From Pseudomonadota bacterium (GTDB lineage Bacteria > Pseudomonadota > Gammaproteobacteria > Acidiferrobacterales > Acidiferrobacteraceae), in NCBI GenBank assembly GCA_021795255.1, contig JAJYPQ010000092.1, positions 1 through 11,445 on the forward strand: 11,445 nt of DNA, written 5' to 3'. Shown in pieces: positions 1 through 5,605 of this stretch. The position numbers and the translations under genes were made by a program. Each line of letters opens with the position of its first letter. The first letter of the stretch is position 1. Below the pieces are notes generated by a model, which was not told the origin of the DNA, made no database searches, and worked only from the letters and a program-made list of their open reading frames with translations.

Positions 1-58
1 TGGGCATGAAAGCCGCATTAAAGGTCGGCCAGATATCGCCTTCCGGGCGCGTCTTCAC
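1..58 (-). CDS. 5' fragment of the gene after yqgE, candidate ruvX/yqgF (Holliday junction resolvase-like)
   Basis: On the minus strand a GTG at 58-56 overlaps the yqgE stop (TGA at 57-55) as GTGA, the usual sign of translational coupling. The frame stays open to the window edge and gives MKTRPEGDIWPTFNAAFMP. No RuvX motif is visible in these 19 residues, because the diagnostic D-[FY]-G motif would lie further on. The identification rests only on position: ruvX/yqgF commonly follows yqgE in gammaproteobacteria. The true start could also be a later ATG within this fragment. If it is ruvX, the product would be an RNase H-fold nuclease implicated in Holliday junction or pre-16S rRNA processing. 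Confidence 0.4.
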   Translation of the reverse strand, partial: MKTRPEGDIWPTFNAAFMP

Positions 59-618
59 GCATGTCCAGCGTCGACGCACAGGTGCGTCATATCGACACCG
101 AGGAGATGGGCAGCGGCCGCCCAGCGTGCCTCGGGCGGGGTCTTAAAAAGGATTTCGGATGTTGCCGGACCACTCAACCAGGCGTTGTCGGCGATTTCCT
201 GTTCAAGTTGTCCGGGCGCCCAGCCGGCATAGCCTAGGGCGAGCAGGGAGTGCTCGGAGCCCTCGTTATTGGCCATGGCCACGAGGATGTCGCGTGAGGT
301 CGAGATGCCTAGGGTCTCGGTCACGGCCAAAGTCGACTCCCACGAGCCCAGGGGTTCATGCAACACGAAACCGCGGTTATTCTGGATCGGTCCTCCGAGA
401 TAGACAAACTGGCGGCCGGCGGTACAACCGTCGCTTTCTATATCGAGTTGTTGGAAGACGTCTGCGAGCGTTAGGTCAAGCGGCCGGTTAATGATGATGC
501 CCATGGCCCCTTCCGCACTGTGTTCACAAATCAAGGTGACGGTGCGGAAAAAATTGGGATCCCCAAGGCTCGGCATGGCGATCAAGAATTGATTGGCCAA
601 GCATGTGATCGCGTTCAT
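55..618 (-). CDS. yqgE: YqgE/AlgH family protein (DUF179)
   Basis: This is a complete 187-residue protein, the usual length for the YqgE/AlgH family. Family hallmarks are visible: LANQFLIAMPSLGDPNF near residues 7-23, the first strand region ending in a conserved EHS..GAMGIIINRP stretch (residues 32-46), a YLGGP turn (73-77) followed by GFVLH (83-87), and the late GYAGWAPGQLEQE block (129-141). The biochemical function is not established. The fold is known, and no catalytic residues have been assigned. The ATG at 618 is preceded by GAGGGA about four bases upstream, a good ribosome-binding site. The gene is separated from tonB by 186 bases containing its own probable promoter. Its stop overlaps the start of the next gene at the window edge, so it probably heads a separate transcript with ruvX. 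Confidence 0.95.
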   Translation of the reverse strand: MNAITCLANQFLIAMPSLGDPNFFRTVTLICEHSAEGAMGIIINRPLDLTLADVFQQLDIESDGCTAGRQFVYLGGPIQNNRGFVLHEPLGSWESTLAVTETLGISTSRDILVAMANNEGSEHSLLALGYAGWAPGQLEQEIADNAWLSGPATSEILFKTPPEARWAAAAHLLGVDMTHLCVDAGHA

Positions 619-652
619 GGCGTCCCTCGCAGCGAAACGGTGATGGATGGGC

Positions 653-679
653 GGCTCGAGGTTTTAAGTCCACCGAGCC
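653..679 (-). other. Stem-loop in the predicted yqgE leader
   Basis: GGCTCG at 653-658 and CGAGCC at 674-679 form a six-base perfect inverted repeat around a 15-base loop. It lies 34 bases upstream of the yqgE start and would be in the mRNA if transcription begins at the predicted promoter. No run of T follows, so it is not an intrinsic terminator. It could be a leader structure or chance in GC-rich DNA. Confidence 0.2.
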
Positions 680-762
680 CTCTTGACATGAGCGGCACGG
701 TTATCAATGCAATCCCCGGTAAGTCCCCTTTTTGCGGTTGAACTTATGACGACAACAGTCCT

Positions 763-791
763 AGTATCCGGCATGCTCAAAGCTGTTTCAA
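763..791 (-). promoter_or_regulatory. Candidate sigma-70 promoter for yqgE
   Basis: On the minus strand, TTGAAA (791-786, five of six matches to the -35 consensus) is followed by an exactly 17-base spacer and GATACT (768-763, four of six matches to the -10 consensus). It sits just past the tonB stop codon (805-807) and points at yqgE. It predicts a transcript start near 756 and a leader of about 135-140 bases. It explains why the tonB-yqgE gap is large while the other gene joints in this cluster overlap. This is pattern matching only. Confidence 0.5.
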
Positions 792-804
792 GGGAAGCCC
801 GGGG

Positions 805-1674
805 TCACGGGGCCCCGGTTGTCGAGGGCTTGGCCCCGGCCATGCGCCCGCCACGAAAATGCCAGGTTTCGATGATCGGGAGAACCGAGAGTGGCGTCTT
901 TGCGACCTCGGGGAGCGGCGTGAACGGGGCCGCGCGCTCGACCATCGCAACGGCCGCGGCATCAAGCGCGGGGTAACGAGACCTGCGGATCACCTTGACG
1001 CTCGCGAGCTGACCATCGGCGCGAATTCGGACGGCGAGGACCAGCGATCCTGTGAGCGGGCGTCCGGCAAGCAGTCGCGGGTATTGGCGGCTACCGAGGT
1101 GCTCCATGTGCTGGTTCCAGCGCACGATATAGGCGGCGTACGCAAACCCTCGGGCATTGACCCCTCCCCGGCCGGGTCCCCGGGCGCGCGTGGCGTGCCA
1201 ATCGCGGCGGATTTCGGCCTTGAGTCGGGCCTCCTCGGCGGCGAATTGTTGGGTAAGGCCGAGTTCCCGGGCTAAGGCCGCGTGGAGGCGGCGCGTCGGT
1301 TTCGTCAGGGTCACTTGCAGCGGGGACCTACGGGTATGCAGTAGGCGTAAGCGATTGCGTTTCGACGGGCTTTGGTGACGTTCGGCCTTACGCTGTTGCT
1401 TCGCTCCCGCGCTATCAGTGGCAGCAAAAGGCGTATGAGCCATGCGGCGCTTATGACTTCCGCCTCCGCCTTGAACATTGACTTGAGCCAAGCGCTGCGC
1501 ATGGCGGGGAGGGGCCGTGCTTCGCGCCTGGACTAAGGTCACGTCGAGGACGTGGCTGTTCGCTACCGGTGGCCCCCGAAAACGGAGACCGAGAATCACA
1601 ACGAGATGGAAAAGTGCCGCCAGAAACAGGGCAATCCCGAGCCTGTCCGCGGGTTTAAGACGGGCCTCGCTCAT
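805..1674 (-). CDS. tonB: TonB family energy transducer, TonB3-like by position
   Basis: This 289-residue protein has one uncleaved N-terminal membrane anchor (about residues 12-32), preceded by a short charged cytoplasmic tail. A long periplasmic linker follows, then a TonB C-terminal domain (about 180-275). In that domain YIVRWNQHMEHLGSRQYP leads into the strand block GSLVLAVRIRADGQL, and then LDAAAVAMVERAAPFTPLPE, which are typical TonB features. TonB works with ExbB/ExbD to pass proton-motive energy to the outer membrane; exbB and exbD are not in this window. The P. aeruginosa gene at this position, tonB3, is reported to be needed for type IV pilus assembly and twitching, so a similar role is plausible here. 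The linker (about 60-175) is rich in Arg, Lys and His rather than the usual Pro-Glu/Pro-Lys repeats. The ATG overlaps the gshB stop as ATGA, so tonB is probably translated from the glutathione operon mRNA. Confidence 0.88.
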   Translation of the reverse strand: MSEARLKPADRLGIALFLAALFHLVVILGLRFRGPPVANSHVLDVTLVQARSTAPPRHAQRLAQVNVQGGGGSHKRRMAHTPFAATDSAGAKQQRKAERHQSPSKRNRLRLLHTRRSPLQVTLTKPTRRLHAALARELGLTQQFAAEEARLKAEIRRDWHATRARGPGRGGVNARGFAYAAYIVRWNQHMEHLGSRQYPRLLAGRPLTGSLVLAVRIRADGQLASVKVIRRSRYPALDAAAVAMVERAAPFTPLPEVAKTPLSVLPIIETWHFRGGRMAGAKPSTTGAP

Positions 1675-2636
1675 AGCCTCTGGCTTAAGCCTCCGATCCT
1701 TCGTTCGATGGCGTCAAAAAGCCGTCCGGCAATGTCTTGGTGCCCGGCCGCCTCAAGCTCACGCATGCCGGTCGGGCTTGTCACGTTGATTTCGGTCAGC
1801 GCGTCACCGATCACGTCCAGTCCGACAAAGAGCAGCCCCTTGTCGCGCAACACTGGCCCGACAATGGCGCAAATCCTTTGGTCTGACTCGCTTAAGGGCT
1901 GAGGGACAGCCCGACCGCCGGCGGCGAGGTTGCCGCGTGTTTCTCCCGGGGCCGGGATCCGGGCCACAGCATAAGGCACGGACTCGCCGTCTATCATCAA
2001 AATGCGTTTGTCCCCCTCGCGTATCGCCGGGAGGTACCGTTGGGCCATCATGAAGCGCTGTTCATGGTCGGTGATCGTCTCGAATATCACGCTCCGGTTC
2101 GGGTCGTCCTGCGTCACTCGAAATATCGAGGCTCCGCCCATGCCGTCCAGAGGTTTTACGACGATATCCCGGTGTTGGTCGAGAAAGGTCTGCAAGGCCG
2201 CCTGGCGGCAGGTCACGAGTGTGGGGGGCGTACACTCCGGGAACCAAGTCGCGAATAGCTTTTCATTGGCGTCACGTAGACTCGCCGGTTTATTGACCAC
2301 AAGAACCCCCGCCCGTTCCGCGTGTTCGAGGAGATAGGTCGTATAGATAAAATTCATGTTGAAGGGCGGATCCTTGCGCATCAAAATCACGTCGAGATCG
2401 TGTATGGCGATTTCGCGGGCCGCGCCTAGGCGATACCACGCTTGATCCGAGGCCTGCACCGCGAGCGGCTGGGCGTAAGCCCTGAGGTCTTGGTTACGCA
2501 GTTCCAGGTCGTTGACTTCCATATAGTCAATTTCGTAACCGCGTTTTTGGGCCTCGCGCAGCAGACCGACCGTGGTGTCCTTATGGCCCTTGATGTGGTC
2601 GACCGGGTCCATGATGACGCCCAGCCGTCGAGTCAT
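1671..2636 (-). CDS. gshB: Glutathione synthetase (EC 6.3.2.3)
   Basis: GshB joins gamma-glutamylcysteine and glycine with ATP to make glutathione, in the cytoplasm. The 321-residue product matches the usual length of bacterial GshB. The N-terminal domain starts LGVIMDPVDHIKGHKDTT (residues 5-22). The RKDPPFNMNFIYTT block is at about 87-100, and NKPASLRDANEKL at 115-127. The ATP-grasp core shows VVKPLDGMGGASIFR (159-173), a lysine plus glycine-rich loop that contacts ATP, then DKRILMIDGE (209-218), RIPAPGETRGNLAAGG (226-241) and the metal-binding LTEINVTSPTG (280-290). I chose the ATG at 2636 because it overlaps the gshA stop as ATGA and gives the family N-terminus. The frame extends upstream to another ATG at 2768, but those 44 residues are Arg/Pro-rich and read through gshA. 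The stop overlaps the tonB start. Confidence 0.97.
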   Translation of the reverse strand: MTRRLGVIMDPVDHIKGHKDTTVGLLREAQKRGYEIDYMEVNDLELRNQDLRAYAQPLAVQASDQAWYRLGAAREIAIHDLDVILMRKDPPFNMNFIYTTYLLEHAERAGVLVVNKPASLRDANEKLFATWFPECTPPTLVTCRQAALQTFLDQHRDIVVKPLDGMGGASIFRVTQDDPNRSVIFETITDHEQRFMMAQRYLPAIREGDKRILMIDGESVPYAVARIPAPGETRGNLAAGGRAVPQPLSESDQRICAIVGPVLRDKGLLFVGLDVIGDALTEINVTSPTGMRELEAAGHQDIAGRLFDAIERRIGGLSQRL

Positions 2637-3946
2637 ACGCCTGCGCCTCTCGGGGCATCGTGTAGTTCGCGGGCGGCCGCGAGGAGTGCCAGTCGGCCGA
2701 TCACCCCGTAGGCGTAAAATCGGTTCGGACCAGCGTCTGGGGCCTGATTTCCGTCCGGATTCGTGCACGAATCGGCAAATGCCAGCGAGCGAAACTCCAT
2801 GCCTGGGGCGTTCAGGTTTTCGTCGATCCCACGCGAGTTGTGGACGCGGTAGAATCCGCCGACCACGAAGCGATCGACCATGTAAATGACTGGCTCCGCC
2901 ACGCTTTGATCGGGTCCCAGGGTCTCGAAGGTATATACGCCCTCCTGGACCATGACCTCCTGAACCGTCTGCCCTTCCTTAATAACTGCCATTTTATTGC
3001 GCTGTTTGCGGTTCAAGTGGTGGACTTCGGCGGCGTCCCGGACGGTCATGATACCCATGCCGTAGGTGCCAGCATCGGCCTTCACGATCACAAACGGGTC
3101 TTGGGTGATGCCGTTTTCGCGATATTTGTTGCGGACTGCCTGGAGCACAACATCCACGTTATCGGCCAGGCAGTCCTCGCCCTCGCGCTTGTGGAAATCG
3201 ATGCGCCCGCAGCGGCGGAATATGGGATCAATCAGCCATGGGTCAATGTCTGTGAGTTCACCAAACTCGACTGCCAGCCGCCGGTACTGCGTGAAATGGT
3301 CGGACTTCAGTCGGTTCCACCAGCCGAGTGCCAGCGGTGGCACGACCGGTTGCTCTAGATCCTTCAGTATCTCCGGCGGTCCGGCCGAAAGATCGTTGTT
3401 TAAAAGCACGAAACAGGGACTGAAATCTTGGACCCCGACCCGACCCCCTGCGCGCACAATGGGTTCAAGCTGGATCGTGTGCCCGTTAGACAAGGTAATG
3501 ACCTGCTGGGCGCTTTCGCCCGGCAGTAACGAGCCGACTCGGACCCGGTAGCCGGCGCGCTCAAGCAGGGTGACGAGCGCGCCCATGTTGTCCCAGTAAA
3601 AGACATTGCGGGTGTGGTTTTCGGGCACCAGGAGGATGCGCGAGGCCTTCGGGCACAGGCGCTCTGCCGCCGCCTGCAGGGCTTGCACGCAGAGCGGATG
3701 GAACGCCGGGTTCAGGTTGTTGAATCCGGCCGGAAACAGGTTGGTATCGACGGGTGCTAGTTTGAAGCCCGCGTTCCGAAGATCCACCGAGGCGTAGAAC
3801 GGCGCCTGGGTGGAAAGCCACCGCTCATGGAACCATTGTTCAATTTCTGTCTGGCGTTGCAAAAGCCGTTCCTCGAGCGCCAACAACGGCCCGGTCAATG
3901 CCGTTGTCAGGTGCGGAACGGCCTGATGTATCGGCTGAAAGCCCAT
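2633..3946 (-). CDS. gshA: Glutamate-cysteine ligase, T. ferrooxidans type (EC 6.3.2.2)
   Basis: This protein catalyses the first, ATP-dependent step of glutathione synthesis, joining glutamate and cysteine. It belongs to the 'ferrooxidans-type' GshA family (Pfam GshA), which is not homologous along its length to the E. coli enzyme. The 437-residue product shows the N-terminal VPHLTTALTGPLLALEERLL block (residues 10-29), VDLRNAGFKLAPVDTNLFPAGFNN (54-77, conserved core with DTNLFP), ALGWWNRLKSDHF (206-218), the IVKADAGTYGMGIMTV segment (287-302, probably the ATP-binding loop) and GGFYRVHN..GIDENLNAPG (363-382). I preferred the ATG at 3946, because AGGG lies six bases upstream. An in-frame ATG at 3988 would add 14 residues but has only pyrimidine-rich sequence before it. 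The gene heads the gshA-gshB-tonB unit and faces pilG across a 265-base divergent region. Confidence 0.93.
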   Translation of the reverse strand: MGFQPIHQAVPHLTTALTGPLLALEERLLQRQTEIEQWFHERWLSTQAPFYASVDLRNAGFKLAPVDTNLFPAGFNNLNPAFHPLCVQALQAAAERLCPKASRILLVPENHTRNVFYWDNMGALVTLLERAGYRVRVGSLLPGESAQQVITLSNGHTIQLEPIVRAGGRVGVQDFSPCFVLLNNDLSAGPPEILKDLEQPVVPPLALGWWNRLKSDHFTQYRRLAVEFGELTDIDPWLIDPIFRRCGRIDFHKREGEDCLADNVDVVLQAVRNKYRENGITQDPFVIVKADAGTYGMGIMTVRDAAEVHHLNRKQRNKMAVIKEGQTVQEVMVQEGVYTFETLGPDQSVAEPVIYMVDRFVVGGFYRVHNSRGIDENLNAPGMEFRSLAFADSCTNPDGNQAPDAGPNRFYAYGVIGRLALLAAARELHDAPRGAGV

Positions 3947-3992
3947 AGCTAACCCTGTATCTGAGACAAGGTCGAATAGTGACACCATGCGG

Positions 3993-4042
3993 CGGCGAAA
4001 GGAAAGGGAGGAGCCCTTCGCCGTTTAGGCGGTCGAACGGCG
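3993..4042 (-). repeat. Two overlapping, mutually exclusive inverted repeats upstream of gshA
   Basis: Hairpin A pairs CGGCGAAAGG (3993-4002) with CCCTTCGCCG (4014-4023): nine of ten base pairs around an 11-base loop. Hairpin B pairs CGCCGTT (4019-4025) with AACGGCG (4036-4042): seven perfect pairs around a 10-base loop. Bases 4019-4023 are used by both, so only one can form at a time. If gshA is transcribed from beyond 4042, both lie in its leader, with hairpin A ending 46 bases before the start codon. Neither is followed by a T-run on the gshA strand, so neither looks like a classical intrinsic terminator. Confidence 0.4.
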
Positions 4043-4057
4043 CGTTAAGCTGGGAAG

Positions 4058-4087
4058 TTGGTATCTCGCCGCGCAAGCGGCTAGAAT
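4058..4087 (+). promoter_or_regulatory. Candidate sigma-70 promoter for pilG
   Basis: TTGGTA (4058-4063, four of six consensus matches) and TAGAAT (4082-4087, five of six) are separated by 18 bases. The predicted start, near 4094, leaves a leader of roughly 118 bases before the pilG GTG. I saw no sigma-54 type -24/-12 element in the gap. Confidence 0.4.
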
Positions 4088-4125
4088 CCTTCTTTGTAGA
4101 CCTAGGACATGGATTTTGCCTAAGA

Positions 4126-4146
4126 CTTATGCTACTAAATCATAAG
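4126..4146. repeat. AT-rich dyad CTTATG-N9-CATAAG in the pilG leader region
   Basis: CTTATG (4126-4131) and CATAAG (4141-4146) are perfect inverted six-base arms separated by nine bases. The 21-base span is the size of a typical dimeric repressor or activator site. It lies downstream of the candidate pilG promoter, where binding could block transcription, and it would also be a small hairpin in the pilG leader RNA. No known regulator site is recognised. Confidence 0.3.
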
Positions 4147-4211
4147 GGTGCACGGATAAGCGCAGGAGCGACCTGAGCGACGGGCCCCGATAGGCGACGA
4201 CGAGGGGTCTC

Positions 4212-4577
4212 GTGAGCATCAAGGTTATGGTAATTGATGACAGCAATACTATCCGGCGAACGGCGGAGGCCCTCTTGAAGAAGGCCGGTTACGACGTATT
4301 TACGGCGGGGGACGGCTTTGAGGCCATGTCTGTTATTACCGACCGTAACCCCGACATTATTTTTGTCGATATCATGATGCCGCGCCTTGACGGGTATCAG
4401 ACCTGTCTTTTGATCAAGAACAATAAAGCCTTTAAGCATATCCCGGTCATCATGCTGTCGAGCAAAGACGGTCTCTTTGACAAGGCTCGCGGCCGCATTG
4501 CCGGCTCGGAGGAGCATGTCAATAAGCCCTTTACCCAGGAAGAGCTCATCGAGGTCATAAGTAAGTATGTGCATTAA
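4212..4577 (+). CDS. pilG: PilG, single-domain response regulator of the Pil-Chp system
   Basis: This CheY-like receiver (121 residues) acts at the output of the Pil-Chp pathway. In P. aeruginosa, PilG promotes pilus extension and links to cAMP signalling. Receiver residues are all present: the acidic pair D9-D10, phosphoacceptor D53 in FVDIMMPRLDGYQTC, the Ser at 83-84 (MLSSKDGLFDKA) and K105 in the NKPF motif. The SNTIRRTAE, DIMMPRLDGYQTC and LSSKDGLFDKARGRI blocks are very close to the PilG sequence I know from Pseudomonas. The start is GTG at 4212, with GAGGGG four bases upstream. The gene heads the rightward operon, and pilH follows after a 67-base gap. Confidence 0.95.
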   Translation: MSIKVMVIDDSNTIRRTAEALLKKAGYDVFTAGDGFEAMSVITDRNPDIIFVDIMMPRLDGYQTCLLIKNNKAFKHIPVIMLSSKDGLFDKARGRIAGSEEHVNKPFTQEELIEVISKYVH

Positions 4578-4644
4578 TAGGCTCATGATATCTGGACTAG
4601 TGTCTCCGCGGGCCCTAGCAATCAGTAAAGGAGAGATATAATTA
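4578..4644 (+). promoter_or_regulatory. pilG-pilH intergenic spacer with strong pilH ribosome-binding site
   Basis: The 67-base spacer ends with AAAGGAG (4627-4633), a near-complete anti-Shine-Dalgarno match lying 11 bases before the pilH ATG, in an A/T-rich setting. I see no terminator and no convincing extra promoter, so pilG and pilH are probably co-transcribed, with pilH having its own strong translation signal. Confidence 0.55.
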
Positions 4645-5007
4645 ATGGCTATCAAAAGCATTCTCGTAGTTGACGATTCCCCTACTGAGTTGCATCTTTT
4701 GCAGGAAATGCTTGGGCGTAACGGCTTTACTATCACGACTGCGCGTAGCGGCGAAGAGGGGATAGAGAAGCTGAAGAGCATGCGCCCCGACCTCATCCTC
4801 ATGGATGTCGTGATGCCGGGCATGAGCGGCTTCGAGGCCACGCGCACCATTTCCAAAAGTCCGTCGACAACGGGCATACCGATCATTATTTGCACTACCA
4901 AAGGTCAAGAAACCGATAAGGCTTGGGGGCTGCGTCAGGGGGCGAAGGATTACATCGTGAAGCCGGTAGTGGAAAGCGTATTACTCGAGAAGATCCGGGC
5001 GTTGTGA
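4645..5007 (+). CDS. pilH: PilH, single-domain response regulator of the Pil-Chp system
   Basis: This is the second CheY-like receiver (120 residues). In P. aeruginosa, PilH opposes PilG and is thought to act as a phosphate sink or to favour retraction. The acidic pair D10-D11 lies in VVDDSPTE, phosphoacceptor D54 in LMDVVMPGMSGFEATR, the conserved Thr at 84-85 in CTTKGQETDKAWGLRQGAKDY, and K106 in VKPV. The TTK-QETDK-WG-RQGA-DY string is distinctive for PilH and separates it from PilG. The C-terminus is slightly short, ending EKIRAL. The stop TGA (5005-5007) overlaps the pilI GTG (5004-5006) as GTGA, so the two are probably translationally coupled. Confidence 0.95.
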   Translation: MAIKSILVVDDSPTELHLLQEMLGRNGFTITTARSGEEGIEKLKSMRPDLILMDVVMPGMSGFEATRTISKSPSTTGIPIIICTTKGQETDKAWGLRQGAKDYIVKPVVESVLLEKIRAL

Positions 5008-5549
5008 GCGATATCGCTCAGGATAACGCCTTCGCTCTCCTTCTCAAGATGCAAGAGGGGGCGCGCAAGAGCGCCCCGGGACTACCGGAACAAACCGAGG
5101 CCGCGCCACTCTGGAGTGGTCTCGGTTTTCGTCTTTCCGGGTCATCGCTTCTGGTGTCTCTTGATCAGATAGCGGAAGTCCTGGTTCGACCCGACGTGAC
5201 GCGGGTTCCCGGCACCAAGCGCTGGGTAAGGGGTGTCGCCAATGTGCGCGGCACGCTGCTCACGGTCATTGATCTGGCCGAATATTTTGGCAAGCCGCCG
5301 GTTCCGGTCGACGACAAGGCGCGCATGCTGGTCATGCACATTGGCGAGTTCAGCACGGGATTGCTGGTCAATGAGGTTCTAGGTTTGAAGCATTTCGATG
5401 CCGAGCGGGATCGGCGCGACATCGCGGGGCTCGACAACGCGGTCCTTATGCATGCACGAACGGCGTTCATGCAGGACAACACGCTGTGGGGCGTATTTGA
5501 TCTGCGTTCACTCACTGAGAGTTTGACTTTCAAGCACGTCGCAGTCTAA
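5004..5549 (+). CDS. pilI: PilI, CheW-like adaptor of the Pil-Chp system
   Basis: PilI bridges the PilJ receptor and the ChpA kinase. The 181-residue protein is close to the 178 residues of P. aeruginosa PilI. An N-terminal helix (about 1-35) precedes a CheW domain (about 36-175). The family signature is VPGTKRWVRGVANVRG (68-83) followed by LLTVIDLAEYFG (85-96). GLLVNEVLGLKHF (119-131) is the second CheW sub-barrel, and WGVFDLRSL (162-170) closes the domain. The start is GTG at 5004, giving MSDIAQDNAF. It overlaps the pilH stop as GTGA. The same frame continues upstream to an ATG at 4923, but that part lies over the conserved end of PilH and gives no family sequence. pilJ follows after 56 bases. 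Confidence 0.93.
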   Translation: MSDIAQDNAFALLLKMQEGARKSAPGLPEQTEAAPLWSGLGFRLSGSSLLVSLDQIAEVLVRPDVTRVPGTKRWVRGVANVRGTLLTVIDLAEYFGKPPVPVDDKARMLVMHIGEFSTGLLVNEVLGLKHFDAERDRRDIAGLDNAVLMHARTAFMQDNTLWGVFDLRSLTESLTFKHVAV

Positions 5550-5605
5550 AGAAAGCGGCGCGAAGGTCACTGAACGCGTAGGCACGTTTACGAGGAACTT
5601 TATCT

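Larger units (their letters stand above)
3947..4211. promoter_or_regulatory. Divergent control region between gshA and the pil-chp operon
   Basis: This 265-base gap must carry promoters for gshA (leftward) and pilG (rightward). It contains the gshA Shine-Dalgarno AGGG just upstream of 3946, two overlapping inverted repeats (3993-4042), a candidate pilG promoter (4058-4087), an AT-rich dyad (4126-4146) and the pilG ribosome-binding site GAGGGG (4202-4207). The stretch around 4082-4146 is clearly more AT-rich than the flanking genes. I could not find a convincing sigma-70 promoter for gshA on the minus strand. I saw no coding potential beyond short shadow frames. Confidence 0.6.

Noticed and set aside
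683..711. A TTGACA box at 683-688 on the plus strand as a promoter
   Set aside because: No -10 element lies at 16-18 bases (the sequence there reads AATGCA), and there is no rightward gene to serve.
799..818. A GC-rich hairpin (CCGGGG/CCCCGG) at the tonB stop as a terminator
   Set aside because: The stem is only six bases, lies partly inside tonB, and is not followed by a T-run on the minus strand.
2637..2768. A 44-residue N-terminal extension of GshB
   Set aside because: The extension is Arg/Pro-rich read-through of gshA sequence. The family N-terminus begins at the ATG overlapping the gshA stop.
4116..4140. A second pilG promoter using TTGCCT and the TACTAAAT region
   Set aside because: The spacing between the elements is only 11-13 bases, and the match as an extended -10 alone is weak.
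4140..4901. A 253-codon open frame on the minus strand across pilG and pilH
   Set aside because: It lies antisense to two unmistakable receiver genes, has no recognisable motif or good ribosome-binding site, and is explained by the GC-rich codon pattern of the real genes.
4923..5003. An earlier start for PilI at an in-frame ATG
   Set aside because: It overlaps the conserved C-terminal third of PilH and adds non-homologous sequence. The GTG at 5004 gives the PilI-like MSD start.
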